A stretch of DNA of 64,000 nucleotides from Roseateles saccharophilus (GTDB taxonomy: Bacteria; Pseudomonadota; Gammaproteobacteria; Burkholderiales; Burkholderiaceae_C), in assembly GCF_004342485.1 (NCBI RefSeq), contig NZ_SMBU01000005.1, positions 62,001 through 126,000 of the forward strand. The letters run 5' to 3'. Position 1 is the first letter of the stretch, and every line of letters starts with the position of its first letter. The notes under the pieces are model-generated. The model saw only the letters and a list, made by a program, of their open reading frames with translations. It made no database searches and was not told the DNA's origin. The position numbers were made by a program, and so were the translations under genes. This document shows, piece by piece, positions 20,943-29,975 of this stretch.

Positions 20943-21782
20943 TCACCGCCAGGCGTCGGCGTGCTCGGCCACAAAAGTAGCGAACGTGCGCGGCGCATGG
21001 CCCGTCAGACGCTGCACGTCGGGGCTGATGCCGGACGCCCAGCCCTGCTTGTAGATATGGTTCAGGCTCATGAAGTAGCCCACCATCACGTCGGGCAGGC
21101 CCCAGCTCTTCAGCTGCGCCTGGGCCTCGGCTTCGGGGATGTCCTCGTAGCGGATGGCCCTGCCGGCAGCCTCGGCGATGGCCGCCACCTGGGCACCGGT
21201 GGACAGCGCCTCGCCGCCGGTCAGCGTGTAGGCCTGGCCGGCATGGGCGGCCGGGTCCAGCAGCACGGTGGCGGCAGCTTCGGCGATATCGCGCACGTCC
21301 ACGACGCTGACGCCCGCCGTGCCGTGCGGCGCGGCGTAGACGCCGGCCTTCAGCTGCGCGGCGTAGAAGTTCACCCAGTTCTGCATGAAGCCGGCCGGGC
21401 GCAGCAGCGTGAACGGGATACCGCTCTGCTCGATCAGCGCGTCGATGCGGCCCTGGAGGTCGGCCAGCGCCACGGAGCTGCCGGTCTGGGCTCCGGCGCC
21501 GCTGCTGCGCACGATGTGTTTCACGCCTGCCGCCTTGGCAGCCTCGACGGCGTTGCGCGCCAGCTCGAAGCTGTCGGGCGTCAGCGGGAACAGCAGGAAC
21601 AGCGTCTGCACGCCGGCAAAGGCCTCGCGCAGGCTGGCCGGGTTGGCGAAATCGCCGAGCAGCTTGCCCGACGCGGGCCTGCTGCTCATGACGGCGAATT
21701 CCGCGCCGCGTGCCTTCAGCACCTTGACGAGTTCGCTGCCGATGGTGCCGCTGGCACCGGTGACGAGGATGGGGGTGGCCAT
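20943..21782 (-). CDS. NmrA-like NAD(P)-binding protein (QOR2/SDR type)
   Basis: 279-residue atypical short-chain dehydrogenase. The dinucleotide-binding motif 'VTGASGTIGSELVK' is at residues 7-20. No canonical YxxxK catalytic pair is obvious; 'HIVRSSGAGA' and 'RPAGFMQNW' match the NmrA / YtfG quinone-reductase-like subgroup, which includes redox sensors and reductases. It diverges from a LysR gene with 102 bp between starts, the classic arrangement for a LysR target gene. Confidence 0.87.
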   Translation of the reverse strand: MATPILVTGASGTIGSELVKVLKARGAEFAVMSSRPASGKLLGDFANPASLREAFAGVQTLFLLFPLTPDSFELARNAVEAAKAAGVKHIVRSSGAGAQTGSSVALADLQGRIDALIEQSGIPFTLLRPAGFMQNWVNFYAAQLKAGVYAAPHGTAGVSVVDVRDIAEAAATVLLDPAAHAGQAYTLTGGEALSTGAQVAAIAEAAGRAIRYEDIPEAEAQAQLKSWGLPDVMVGYFMSLNHIYKQGWASGISPDVQRLTGHAPRTFATFVAEHADAWR

Positions 21783-21884
21783 GATGATTTGCTCCGTTGG
21801 GGTGACGATGGGAGGAACTTTAGGAATCGATCGACATTCATTGAAGGCATAGGATCTACAAAGATTCACAACCATCGGTTGAAG
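21783..21884. promoter_or_regulatory. Divergent promoter region, NmrA gene / LysR gene
   Basis: 102 bp, clearly less GC-rich than its surroundings. It contains the small palindrome TCGATCGA (21826-21835 region) and A/T-rich stretches on either side, suitable for LysR-type binding. Exact operator and promoter boxes cannot be fixed by eye. Confidence 0.5.
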
Positions 21885-22823
21885 ATGCGCAACCTCCAGG
21901 GCCTGACGTCCTTCCTCGAAGCTGCCAGCGCCGGCAGCTTCACGGCCGCCGCGGCCCGGCTGGACCTGAGCCCGGCGGCGGTCAGCAAGAACGTCATGAA
22001 ACTGGAGGCCGAGCTGGGCGTGCGGCTGTTCAACCGCCACACGCGGCGCATCCATCTGACGCCCGAGGGCCAGGCATTCGCCGAACAGGCCCGCGCCGCG
22101 CTGCGCGCGCTGGACGACGCGCTGGCCGGCGTGCGCGAGTCCCAGGCCGAGCCTTCGGGCCGGGTGCGCATCTCCGTGGGCGTCAGCTTCGGCCGGCTGC
22201 ACGTGATGCCGGCCCTGCCGGGACTGCTGGCGCGCTTCCCCAGGCTGGAGATCGAGCTGACGCTGGACAACCGCAACATCGACCTCGTCGCCGAGGGCTA
22301 CGACATCGGTATCCGCGGTGGCCGCGTGCGCGACTCGTCGCTGGTGTCGCGCCGCGTCTGTGCGCTGCCGCTGCTGCTCGTGGCCTCGCCCGACTATCTG
22401 GCACGCCGCGGCACACCGCGCGCGGCCGCCGACCTCGCAGCGCACGACTGCATCGGCGTGCGTTTCGCCAGCGGCCAGGCCGCGAGCTGGAAGCTGCGCC
22501 CCGCACCGGGCGAGCCGGCCCAGGAGTGGCTGCCGCCCGCGCGGCTGTGGGTCAGCGACCCCGAGGCCCCGCTGGGCCTGGTCCGGGCCGGGGCCGGCAT
22601 CCTGCAGGTGGGCCTCCACCATGCCGCGGCCGACCTCCAGGCCGGCCGCCTCGTGCCCGTGCTGCCCGGGCTGCTGGCCCCCGACACGCGCGAGATCCAT
22701 CTGCATTACCCGCACCGGCAGTTCCTGAGCCCGCGTGTGCGGGTCGTCGTCGATGAACTGCTGGCCCACTTCGCCACCATCGAGGCCCTGCACTGGCGCC
22801 CTGCCGGCTGGGCCGAGGGTTGA
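21885..22823 (+). CDS. LysR-family transcriptional regulator
   Basis: 312-residue regulator. Residues 1-60 form the winged helix-turn-helix ('LTSFLEAASAGSFTAAAARLDLSPAAVSKNVMKLE'), followed by the linker helix and the substrate-binding co-inducer domain. The sequence ('YDIGIRGGRVRDSSLVSRRVC') belongs to the DsdA/PecT-like clade often regulating a divergent NmrA or oxidoreductase gene. The likely target is the divergent NmrA gene. The C-terminal 20 residues are extended but unremarkable. Confidence 0.93.
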   Translation: MRNLQGLTSFLEAASAGSFTAAAARLDLSPAAVSKNVMKLEAELGVRLFNRHTRRIHLTPEGQAFAEQARAALRALDDALAGVRESQAEPSGRVRISVGVSFGRLHVMPALPGLLARFPRLEIELTLDNRNIDLVAEGYDIGIRGGRVRDSSLVSRRVCALPLLLVASPDYLARRGTPRAAADLAAHDCIGVRFASGQAASWKLRPAPGEPAQEWLPPARLWVSDPEAPLGLVRAGAGILQVGLHHAAADLQAGRLVPVLPGLLAPDTREIHLHYPHRQFLSPRVRVVVDELLAHFATIEALHWRPAGWAEG

Positions 22824-22886
22824 GCCGATTGCGCTGCTCCCGCGCCAAGCCCACAGTGCGGCCACCTCAACCTCGGGAGACTCCCG

Positions 22887-23417
22887 ATGAAAGCGCTCAA
22901 GATCCTGCTGATCGCCGTCATCGCGCTGATCGTGCTGCTGTGCGCGGGCGGCCTGCTGCTGTCGCCGAAGTTCTCGGTCAGCCGCACGACGACCATCAAC
23001 GCCACGCCCGACAAGGTCTACGCCCTCATCGCCGACCCGCAGGCCTGGAAGCAGTGGAGTGCCTGGAACCGGCGCGACCCGGCCATGGCCATCGAGTACA
23101 GCGGCGCAACCTCTGGCGCCGGCGCCGTCTGGGCCTGGAAGAGCAAGAGCCAGGGCGACGGCCGCATGACGTTCACGACGGCCGAGGCGCCCAGGCGCCT
23201 CGGCTACGAGCTCTATTTCCCGGACTTCGGCACCACGTCGACCGGCGAGTTCCGCCTCGACCCCAATGGCGGCCGCACCCAGCTCACCTGGACCATGGAC
23301 GGCAACATGGGCCGCAACCCGATGTACCGCTGGATGGGCCTGTTCATGGACAAGATGGTCGGCCCCGACTTCGACGCCGGCCTGGCCAGCCTGAAGGCGC
23401 TGGCCGAGAAGGGCTGA
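22887..23417 (+). CDS. SRPBCC family protein (polyketide cyclase/START-like)
   Basis: 176-residue protein with one N-terminal membrane helix ('ILLIAVIALIVLLCAGGLLL') and a helix-grip SRPBCC domain from about residue 33 ('FSVSRTTTINATPDKVYALIADPQAWKQW'). Such domains bind hydrophobic ligands. Anchoring in the membrane with the domain outside is inferred. Ribosome site GGGAG precedes the ATG. It ends exactly where the convergent lipoprotein gene ends (adjacent stops, no gap). Confidence 0.87.
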   Translation: MKALKILLIAVIALIVLLCAGGLLLSPKFSVSRTTTINATPDKVYALIADPQAWKQWSAWNRRDPAMAIEYSGATSGAGAVWAWKSKSQGDGRMTFTTAEAPRRLGYELYFPDFGTTSTGEFRLDPNGGRTQLTWTMDGNMGRNPMYRWMGLFMDKMVGPDFDAGLASLKALAEKG

Positions 23418-24095
23418 TCAGCGGCTCGGCTCCCAAGCGAGGGCCAGCGCCAGCGCCGCCTCGGTAACCGCACGGCCCAGCGGCGTGGCCGGATCGGGCC
23501 GGCGCAGGCGCGGCTGCGCGCCGCCCAGGTCCAGGCTGCCGACGACGGTGCCCTGGTACAGCATCTCGTAGCCCACCGCCGCGGCCTGGGGCTGGACGCT
23601 GCCTTCGCGCAGATGGACGGAGCGCAGCCCCACCGTCAGCTCGCCGCGGCGGTAGGCACCCTCGCGGCCGAGCCGGCCGCGGCGCATCTGGCCCTCGCCG
23701 ATCTGCAGCATGGCCGCCGGCGCGCTGCCCCAGCGGCAGCTCAGCACCCAGGGCCTGCTGTCGGTCAGGCGGCCGTTCGCGCTTTGCTCGGGCGTCCAGG
23801 CCTCGCAGACGGCCGCACTGTCGCCGGCCGGGCCGGCCCAGCTGAAGCGCAGCGGCGTGCGCAGCGCGGCCGGCAGCGGCTCGAACAGCGCCAGCCGCTC
23901 CGCGCCGCGCTCGTAGCGCACACGCTGGCCGTTCAGCAGGAACTCGCCCTGCCGCCCCCAGGCGGGCTTGCCGAAGGACTCCTGCGCGACGCCGGCCACC
24001 GACGCGGCCTGGGCCATGCGCGTCTCGTGCAGGCTGGCACAGCCGGCCGCGAGCAGGGCGGTCAGTGCGAGGACGATGGCTGAAGATCGCGACAT
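23418..24095 (-). CDS. Hypothetical lipoprotein
   Basis: 225-residue protein with a clear lipoprotein signal if started at the ATG at 24095: 'SAIVLALTALLAAGCAS' with lipobox LAAGC. An upstream ATG at 24116 is possible but would put seven extra residues before the signal. Neither has a strong ribosome site. The mature part has repeated Gly/Arg/Leu beta-strand-like segments; I recognise no domain. Convergent with the SRPBCC gene with no intergenic base. Confidence 0.72.
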   Translation of the reverse strand: MSRSSAIVLALTALLAAGCASLHETRMAQAASVAGVAQESFGKPAWGRQGEFLLNGQRVRYERGAERLALFEPLPAALRTPLRFSWAGPAGDSAAVCEAWTPEQSANGRLTDSRPWVLSCRWGSAPAAMLQIGEGQMRRGRLGREGAYRRGELTVGLRSVHLREGSVQPQAAAVGYEMLYQGTVVGSLDLGGAQPRLRRPDPATPLGRAVTEAALALALAWEPSR

Positions 24096-24321
24096 GGCGG
24101 GCTTGGGCAGTGGCATGCAGGCGCACTCTAGGACCGGCCGCCGGCGCAATTGCAAGCGGTGGCGACGGGCGAGGCGCTGGCCAACAGGCTGTTACCTTGA
24201 CGGCCCGTCGCCAGCCACCGCAGCTCATCCCGGCCATGCCGCCGGCAGTCGCGTCCACCTCGCGCGCGGGCCGGTGCCGCAGGCATGCTGCGGCCCTGAT
24301 CGCAGCACACCGACTCCTGCC

Positions 24322-24828
24322 ATGCCGACATCTCCACCCCGCCTGCAACTCGCCGCCTTCGCACTGCTGGCCGAATGCCTGCACCTCGGCTGGGAGGCGC
24401 TGCACGGCGGCATCGCCACCCACCACCTGCTGCAGCGCGCCGACCTGCCGGGCCTGTCCAACCTCTGGGGCCTGCTCGTGCTGCCGGCGCTGGCCGCCTG
24501 GGCCGCCGGCCGGCTGCCGCCCGCCACGGCAGGCGACGGCCGGCGCATCGCCGTCGGCTTCGCGCTGCCGCTGCTGCTCGGCGCCGCGCTGTCGCTGGCC
24601 TTCACGCTGCAGTTGCAGGCGCTGACCGAGGCCGTCTTCTTCGGCTCGATGCTGCTGGCCCTGCTGCTGCCGGCACATCGCCCGGAGAGCCTGTTCGGCT
24701 TCGTGCTGGGCATGAGCTGGACCTTCGGCGCCCTGCTCCCGACGCTGATCGGCGCCGTCATCGCCGGCCTCTCCTGGCTCGTGCGCGGCATCGCCCGCCG
24801 CGCCTGGCGGGTCGTGAGGCCTGCATGA
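24322..24828 (+). CDS. Small integral membrane protein, unknown
   Basis: 168-residue protein with about four hydrophobic helices ('LAAFALLAECLHLGWEAL', 'LWGLLVLPALAAWAAG', 'IAVGFALPLLLGAALSLAFTL', 'LFGFVLGMSWTFGALLPTLIGAVIAG'), hence an inner-membrane protein. A frame extends upstream, but the ATG at 24322 is the last one before the first helix. No transport or catalytic motif is visible. The upstream 226 bp show no other gene. Confidence 0.68.
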   Translation: MPTSPPRLQLAAFALLAECLHLGWEALHGGIATHHLLQRADLPGLSNLWGLLVLPALAAWAAGRLPPATAGDGRRIAVGFALPLLLGAALSLAFTLQLQALTEAVFFGSMLLALLLPAHRPESLFGFVLGMSWTFGALLPTLIGAVIAGLSWLVRGIARRAWRVVRPA

Positions 24829-24877
24829 CTGCGGCCGGCCCGCGCGTGCTGAAATCGCCGCCTCAACAGGAGGCTCC

Positions 24878-25243
24878 ATGGAACGCGTGATCGGCTTCGG
24901 CGGCATCTTCTTCAAGTCCCGTGACCCCAAGGCCCTGTCCGAGTGGTACCGCGTACACCTCGGCCTGGACGTCAAGCCCTGGGGCGGTGCCAAGATCCCC
25001 GGTAGCGCGGGCATGACGGCGTGGACACCCTTCAAGGCCGACACGGGTTACTTCGCACCGAGCGAGGCCCCCTTCATGGTGAACTTCCGCGTCGCCGACC
25101 TGCATGGCCTGCTCGCCGCGCTGCGTGCCGAGGGCTGCCAGGTCGTCGGCGAGCCGCAGGATTCCGAGTACGGCAAGTTCGGCTGGGTGCTGGACCCCGA
25201 GGGCAACAAGGTGGAGCTCTGGGAGCCCCCAGCAGGGCAGTAG
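24878..25243 (+). CDS. VOC (glyoxalase/bleomycin resistance-like) family protein
   Basis: 121-residue single-domain vicinal oxygen chelate protein with the beta-alpha-beta-beta-beta pattern twice ('GFGGIFFKSRDPKALSEWYRVHLGL' and 'FMVNFRVADLHGLLAALRAEGC'). It ends with 'VLDPEGNKVELWEP', which carries the terminal metal-ligand Glu. An AGGAGG ribosome site precedes the ATG. Members bind metals and isomerise, cleave or sequester small molecules; the substrate is unknown. Confidence 0.92.
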   Translation: MERVIGFGGIFFKSRDPKALSEWYRVHLGLDVKPWGGAKIPGSAGMTAWTPFKADTGYFAPSEAPFMVNFRVADLHGLLAALRAEGCQVVGEPQDSEYGKFGWVLDPEGNKVELWEPPAGQ

Positions 25244-25301
25244 CGCCAGGCCCGCGGCGTTGATGCACAGTCCGGTGCGTCGCGTTCTCCCTTTCTTCAT
25301 C

Positions 25302-26573
25302 ATGAACCTCCGAATTCGCGCGCTGCTCAGCGGCGCTGCGCTGCTCGCCGCCGCGCTGGCGACGGCCGCCCCGTCATCCCCGCAGCTGCATCAACTGGCG
25401 CAGCAGGAACAACCCGCACTGCTCGACACGCTGCGCGCGCTGGTGGAGGTCGAGTCGGGAAGCAAGGACCTGGACGGCCTGGCCCAGTTGGCCGGCCTGA
25501 TTGCCGGGAAGCTGAAGGCCCTCGGCGGCGAGGTCTCGGTGATCGAGCCGACCGACCTCTATCGAATGGACGACACGCCGGCACGCGTGGGTTCGATGGT
25601 GAAGGCACAGTTCAAGGGCCGTGGCAGCAAGAAAGTGCTGTTCATCGCCCACATGGACACGGTGTACCTGAAGGGCATGCTGAAAGGCCAGCCGTTTCGC
25701 ATCGACGGCAACAAGGCCTATGGGCTGGCCATCGCCGACGACAAGCAGGGCGTGGCGACCATCCTGCATGCCGTCGCCCTGCTGCAGAAGGCCGGCATCG
25801 ACGACTACGGCACGCTGACGGTGCTGATCAACGGCGACGAGGAAATCAGCTCGCCCGGTGCGCGCGCCACGATCTCGAGCACCGCCGCAGACCAGGACCT
25901 GACGCTGTCCTTCGAAGCCGGCGGCGTGCAGGGCGGCGTGCGCCTGGCCACCAGCGGCATCGGCGCCGCCTATCTGTCGGTGGAAGGCCGGGCCTCGCAT
26001 GCCGGTGCGCGGCCGGAGGCCGGCATCAATGCGCTGACCGAACTCGCCCACCAGCTGCTCCAGATGCAGGACCTGTCGGCACCGGATGCCGGCGTCAAGC
26101 TGAACTGGACGCTGGCACAGGCAGGCACGAACCGGAACGTGATCCCGGCCCAGGCCACGGCCCAGGCGGACGTGCGCGCGCTGCGCGTGGCCGATTTCGA
26201 GCGCCTGGAGCAGGAGATGCAGAGGCGCATCCAGCAGCGGCGCCTGCCGGACGCCAAGGTGCAGCTCAAGTTCGAGGTGCGCCGGCCGCCGCTGGAAGCC
26301 GCCGCAGCGTCGCGCGCCCTGGCCCGGCGCGCCCAGCAGATCTATGCCGAGATCGGCCTGCCGATGAAGGTGGCCGAGGTGGCCACGGGCGGTGGCACGG
26401 ACGCCGCCTTCGCAGCCCTGCATGCGCGCGGGCCGGTGATCGAAGGCCTGGGCCTCACCGGCTTCGGCGCGCATTCGAACGATGCCGAATATGTGGACAC
26501 CGGGACGATCGCCCCGCGGCTCTACCTGATTGCGCGGCTGGTCATGGAATTGAGCGCCGCCACGGCGGATTAG
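25302..26573 (+). CDS. M20 family metallopeptidase, glutamate carboxypeptidase type
   Basis: 423-residue exported zinc peptidase. Signal peptide 'ALLSGAALLAAALATAAP' follows the ATG at 25302; an upstream in-frame ATG at 25263 would only lengthen the leader. Zinc and catalytic residues of the M20/carboxypeptidase G2 group are visible: His and Asp in 'FIAHMDTVY', Asp in 'AIADDKQG', the catalytic Glu pair in 'NGDEEISS', Glu in 'SFEAGG' and His in 'GAHSNDAEYVDTGTIAPRLYL'. It likely releases C-terminal glutamate or hydrolyses N-acyl amino acids in the periplasm. Its stop overlaps the convergent PBP gene by 4 bases. Confidence 0.92.
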   Translation: MNLRIRALLSGAALLAAALATAAPSSPQLHQLAQQEQPALLDTLRALVEVESGSKDLDGLAQLAGLIAGKLKALGGEVSVIEPTDLYRMDDTPARVGSMVKAQFKGRGSKKVLFIAHMDTVYLKGMLKGQPFRIDGNKAYGLAIADDKQGVATILHAVALLQKAGIDDYGTLTVLINGDEEISSPGARATISSTAADQDLTLSFEAGGVQGGVRLATSGIGAAYLSVEGRASHAGARPEAGINALTELAHQLLQMQDLSAPDAGVKLNWTLAQAGTNRNVIPAQATAQADVRALRVADFERLEQEMQRRIQQRRLPDAKVQLKFEVRRPPLEAAAASRALARRAQQIYAEIGLPMKVAEVATGGGTDAAFAALHARGPVIEGLGLTGFGAHSNDAEYVDTGTIAPRLYLIARLVMELSAATAD

Positions 26574-28798
26574 TCCACTGCGTCGGACGCGGCCGAGGCC
26601 GCCGGGGCCGCCGCCGGCAGGCCGATGCGCGCGATGGCCAGGTCGCCCGCGAACTCCTCGTAGAACCACTCGCCGTCGCGCTGCACCAGGCCTTCGCTCG
26701 GCGGCGTCAGCGTCGCATTGGGCTGGCCGCGCAGCGCCACCGCCATCGTCGCGGCCCAGACCGGCAGGGCCAGGCCGCCACCGCTCTCGCGCTCGCCGAG
26801 GGACTTGGGGTTGGGGTAGCCGATCCAGACCGCGCCGGCGCGCGTGGCCTGGAAGCCGCAGAACCAGGCGTCCACCGCGTCATTGGTCGTGCCCGTCTTG
26901 CCGTAGAGGTCCCAGCGCCCGAGCATGGCGCTGGCCCGCGCGCCGGTGCCCTCGCGCGTGACGGCGGCCAGCAGCTGCGAGGTCATGAAGGCATTGCGCG
27001 CGTTGACGGCCGTGCGCGGCTTGGGCGGATCGGCTTTCCACAGCACGATGCCCTGGGCGTCCTGCACATGGTCGATGAGCCAGGCGGTGGGCAGCTGGCC
27101 GGCGTTGGCGAAGGCCGCATAGCCCTGGGCCATCTGCAGCGGCGTGACCGAGCCGGTGCCCAGCGCCAGTGTCAGGTTCAGCGGCTGCTTGGCCTCGTCG
27201 AAGCCGAAACGCGACGTCCAGGCGCGGGCGCGCTGCGGGCCGATGGCCTGCACGAGGCGGATGGTGACCATGTTCTTGGACTTGGCCAGGGCCTGGCGCA
27301 GCGTCAGCGCCTCCTCGTACTGGCCGTCGGAGTTGCGCGGCGCCCAGTCGCCCTGCTCGAAGGGCTGGTCGCTGACCAGGGTGCCGGCCCAGGCGCCCTG
27401 GTCGATCAGCGCCGAGTAGATGAAGGGCTTGAAGGCCGAGCCCGGCTGGCGCCAGGCCTGGGTGGCCGAGTTGAACTGGTTGCGCGCGAAGTCGAAGCCA
27501 CCCACCAGCGCACGGATCGCGCCGCTGGCCGGGTCCAGCGTGACGACGGCGCCTTCGGCCTGCGGCACCTGGCTCAACGCCCAGTTGCCGGCGCCGGATT
27601 CCAGCACGCGCAGCACCGCGCCGCGCCGGGCGTTCTGCAGCGCACGCAGCGCGCTGCCCTTGAGCGTGATCTTCTGGCCATCGGCCAGCACCAGCTCGGC
27701 GGCGCTCTTGTTCATGTCGAGCAGCACGGCCGTCTTCAGCTCGCCCAGGTCGGGTTGGGCGTCGAAGGCGGCGTCCAGTGCGTCGTCGAGCTCGTCGCCC
27801 CCGTCGGGCAAGGTCAGCGTGGTCTCGGGGCCGCGCCAGGGCTGGCGGCGCTCGAGCTCGAAGAGGGCATGGCGCAGCGCCTCCTGGGCCGCGGCCTGCT
27901 CGGCGTAATGCAGCGTGGTGTAGACCGTCAGGCCGCGGGTGTAGGCCTCCTCGCCATAACGCGTGACCATCTCGGCGCGCACCTGCTCGGCCGCATGGTC
28001 GGCGACGCCGGACAGGCGCTTGGGCCGACGCACCTCCAGCGGCTTGTCGTGCGCCGCCTTGGCCTGCTCGGGGCTGATCAGCCCCACGGCCTGCAACCGC
28101 CCCAGCACCACATGCTGGCGCCGCGTGGCGCGCTCCGGGTAGAGCACGGGGTTGAGCTTGATCGGATCCTTGGGCAGGCCGACGAGCATCGCGATCTCGC
28201 CAACGTCCAGCTTGTCCAGCGGCTTGCCGAAGTAGCGCTCGGCCGCAGCGCCAAAGCCGTAGGCCTTGTTGCCCAGCGCGATCTGGTTCATGTAGATCTC
28301 GAGGATCTGCTCCTTACCGAGGTTCTTCTCGATCTTGATCGCCAGCAGCGCCTCCTGGGCCTTGCGCCACAGGGTCTGCCGGTTCGTCAGATAGATGTTG
28401 CGGGCCAGCTGCTGCGTGATGGTGGATGCGCCCTGCAGCCGCGTCGGGTGCAGCAGGTTGTGGCCGAAGGCGCGCAGGATGCCGCCGAAGTCGATGCCCG
28501 AGTGGTTGTAGAAGTCGCTGTCCTCGACGGCCAGCAACGCGTCCTGCAGGGGCTTGGGGATGTCCTTCAGCGGCACGAAGCGGCGCCGCTCGGCGCCGAA
28601 CTCGCCGATGAGCTGGCCGTCCTCGCTGAGCACGCGCAGCGGCTGGTGCGGCTGGTAGTCGGTCAGTGCGTCGAGCTCGGGCAGCTGGGCCCAGACGAAG
28701 GTCGCGACGATGGCGCCCAGCAGCAGCGCCACCAGGGGCAGCGCGACGAGGGCGCCCAGCCAGGGGCGTTGGGCGAAGAGCTTCAGCATGGCGCGCAT
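26570..28798 (-). CDS. Bifunctional penicillin-binding protein 1A family
   Basis: 742-residue cell-wall synthase. One membrane anchor (residues about 15-35) is followed by a GT51 glycosyltransferase domain with 'EDSDFYNHSGID' (catalytic Glu), 'GASTITQQLARN' and 'RKAQEALLAIKIEKN'. A transpeptidase domain follows with the three penicillin-binding motifs: SxxK in 'PGSAFKPFIYS', SxN in 'AKSKNMV' and 'KTGTTND'. All active-site motifs are present. It is shorter than the roughly 800-residue housekeeping PBP1A, with a reduced inter-domain region, so it may be a second class A PBP. No Shine-Dalgarno is obvious. Confidence 0.94.
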   Translation of the reverse strand: MRAMLKLFAQRPWLGALVALPLVALLLGAIVATFVWAQLPELDALTDYQPHQPLRVLSEDGQLIGEFGAERRRFVPLKDIPKPLQDALLAVEDSDFYNHSGIDFGGILRAFGHNLLHPTRLQGASTITQQLARNIYLTNRQTLWRKAQEALLAIKIEKNLGKEQILEIYMNQIALGNKAYGFGAAAERYFGKPLDKLDVGEIAMLVGLPKDPIKLNPVLYPERATRRQHVVLGRLQAVGLISPEQAKAAHDKPLEVRRPKRLSGVADHAAEQVRAEMVTRYGEEAYTRGLTVYTTLHYAEQAAAQEALRHALFELERRQPWRGPETTLTLPDGGDELDDALDAAFDAQPDLGELKTAVLLDMNKSAAELVLADGQKITLKGSALRALQNARRGAVLRVLESGAGNWALSQVPQAEGAVVTLDPASGAIRALVGGFDFARNQFNSATQAWRQPGSAFKPFIYSALIDQGAWAGTLVSDQPFEQGDWAPRNSDGQYEEALTLRQALAKSKNMVTIRLVQAIGPQRARAWTSRFGFDEAKQPLNLTLALGTGSVTPLQMAQGYAAFANAGQLPTAWLIDHVQDAQGIVLWKADPPKPRTAVNARNAFMTSQLLAAVTREGTGARASAMLGRWDLYGKTGTTNDAVDAWFCGFQATRAGAVWIGYPNPKSLGERESGGGLALPVWAATMAVALRGQPNATLTPPSEGLVQRDGEWFYEEFAGDLAIARIGLPAAAPAASAASDAVD

Positions 28799-28853
28799 GG
28801 TAGGTGCAGTGGCGCGACAGCTCGGCGCAAGCCCCGCGCTACACCTTGAGGAT

Positions 28854-28875
28854 GCGCCCCAAAGCCTAGGGGCGC
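28854..28875. repeat. Short inverted repeat in the PBP / M4 peptidase divergent region
   Basis: GCGCCCC / GGGGCGC, 7 bp with an 8-base loop, 57 bp before the M4 peptidase start. Could be an operator or part of a 5' leader hairpin for the peptidase operon; no protein can be named. Confidence 0.35.
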
Positions 28876-28931
28876 CCAGGCGCGGCGAGGCTGTCTAAGC
28901 TGCGGGCACCGCCTTCGCCAAGGAGCCCGCC

Positions 28932-29969
28932 ATGCGGATGACCTGCACCTGCCACATCGTGCCCAAGGACGTGCTCGAACGCCTTGCCAGCGACAAGAAG
29001 CTGTCCGCCGAGCTGCGCAAGGCCGCGCGCGACAGCGCCCGCATGAGCGACGGCCTGCGCGCCCTGCGCACCCAGGCCGCCGCGCTGACGCAGCTGGCCC
29101 ACGAGGCCGGCTCCCATCTCGTGCAGCTGGCCATCGCGCCCAAGATCACCGTCTACGACTGCAAGCACACGCAGACGCTGCCGGGAGCGCCTATCGCCAG
29201 CCCCGGTGCCTCCAAGGACGCGACCGCCAAGCGCTGCTTCGCCGAGACGACCGACGTCGCCAAGTTCTACAAGACCGTGTTCGGCCGCAATTCCATCGAC
29301 GATGCCGGCATGACGATGATGTCCAGCATCCACTACGGCCGGAACTACAACAACGCGATGTGGAACGGCTCGCAGATGCTCTATGGCGATGGCGACGGCA
29401 AGCTCTTCACCGACTTCACCGGCGGCAACGACGTCATCGGACACGAGCTCACCCATGGCGTCACCCAGCACAGCCTGCAGCTGGCCTACAGCGGCGACGC
29501 CGGCGGCCTCAACGAAAGCCTGTCGGACTGCTTCGGATCGATGTTCCGGCAGTGGGAGGCCGGCCAGGACGTCACCGCGGCCGACTGGTTGATCGGCGCC
29601 GACATCATGGGACCGGCCGCCAAGGCCAAGGGCTACAAGGCGCTGCGCAACATGGCCAAGCCCGACGACAAGGCCGCGCTGGCGGCCCAGCCCACGCGGT
29701 ATTCGCAGATCACGCCCGGCATGGACCCGCACTACAGCAGCGGGCCGCCCAACCTCGCCTTCTGCACCGCCTGCAAGACCCTGGGCGGCAAGAGCTGGGA
29801 GAAGATAGGCCAGGTCTGGTATGCCGCGCTGACCACCTCGGGCGCCCAGCCCAACATGACCATGCCTCAGTTCGCCGCCCGCACCCGCCAGCTCGCCGCC
29901 CAGAACTACGCCGCCCAGCCCACCGTGGCCGCGGCCGTCGATGCCGGCTGGAAGACGGTCGGCCTGTGA
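28932..29969 (+). CDS. M4 family zinc metallopeptidase, protealysin-like
   Basis: 345-residue thermolysin-family protease. The zinc motif HELTH is at 171-175, the third ligand Glu195 lies in 'GGLNESLSD', and catalytic Glu172 is present. The N-terminus has no signal peptide but a short protealysin-type propeptide with 'CHIVPKDVLERLA', as in intracellular or unconventionally exported protealysins. Ribosome site AAGGAG is 7 bases before the ATG. The next gene, 6 bp away, is an emfourin-like inhibitor, the partner known for protealysin. Confidence 0.94.
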   Translation: MRMTCTCHIVPKDVLERLASDKKLSAELRKAARDSARMSDGLRALRTQAAALTQLAHEAGSHLVQLAIAPKITVYDCKHTQTLPGAPIASPGASKDATAKRCFAETTDVAKFYKTVFGRNSIDDAGMTMMSSIHYGRNYNNAMWNGSQMLYGDGDGKLFTDFTGGNDVIGHELTHGVTQHSLQLAYSGDAGGLNESLSDCFGSMFRQWEAGQDVTAADWLIGADIMGPAAKAKGYKALRNMAKPDDKAALAAQPTRYSQITPGMDPHYSSGPPNLAFCTACKTLGGKSWEKIGQVWYAALTTSGAQPNMTMPQFAARTRQLAAQNYAAQPTVAAAVDAGWKTVGL

Positions 29970-29975
29970 GGCGCC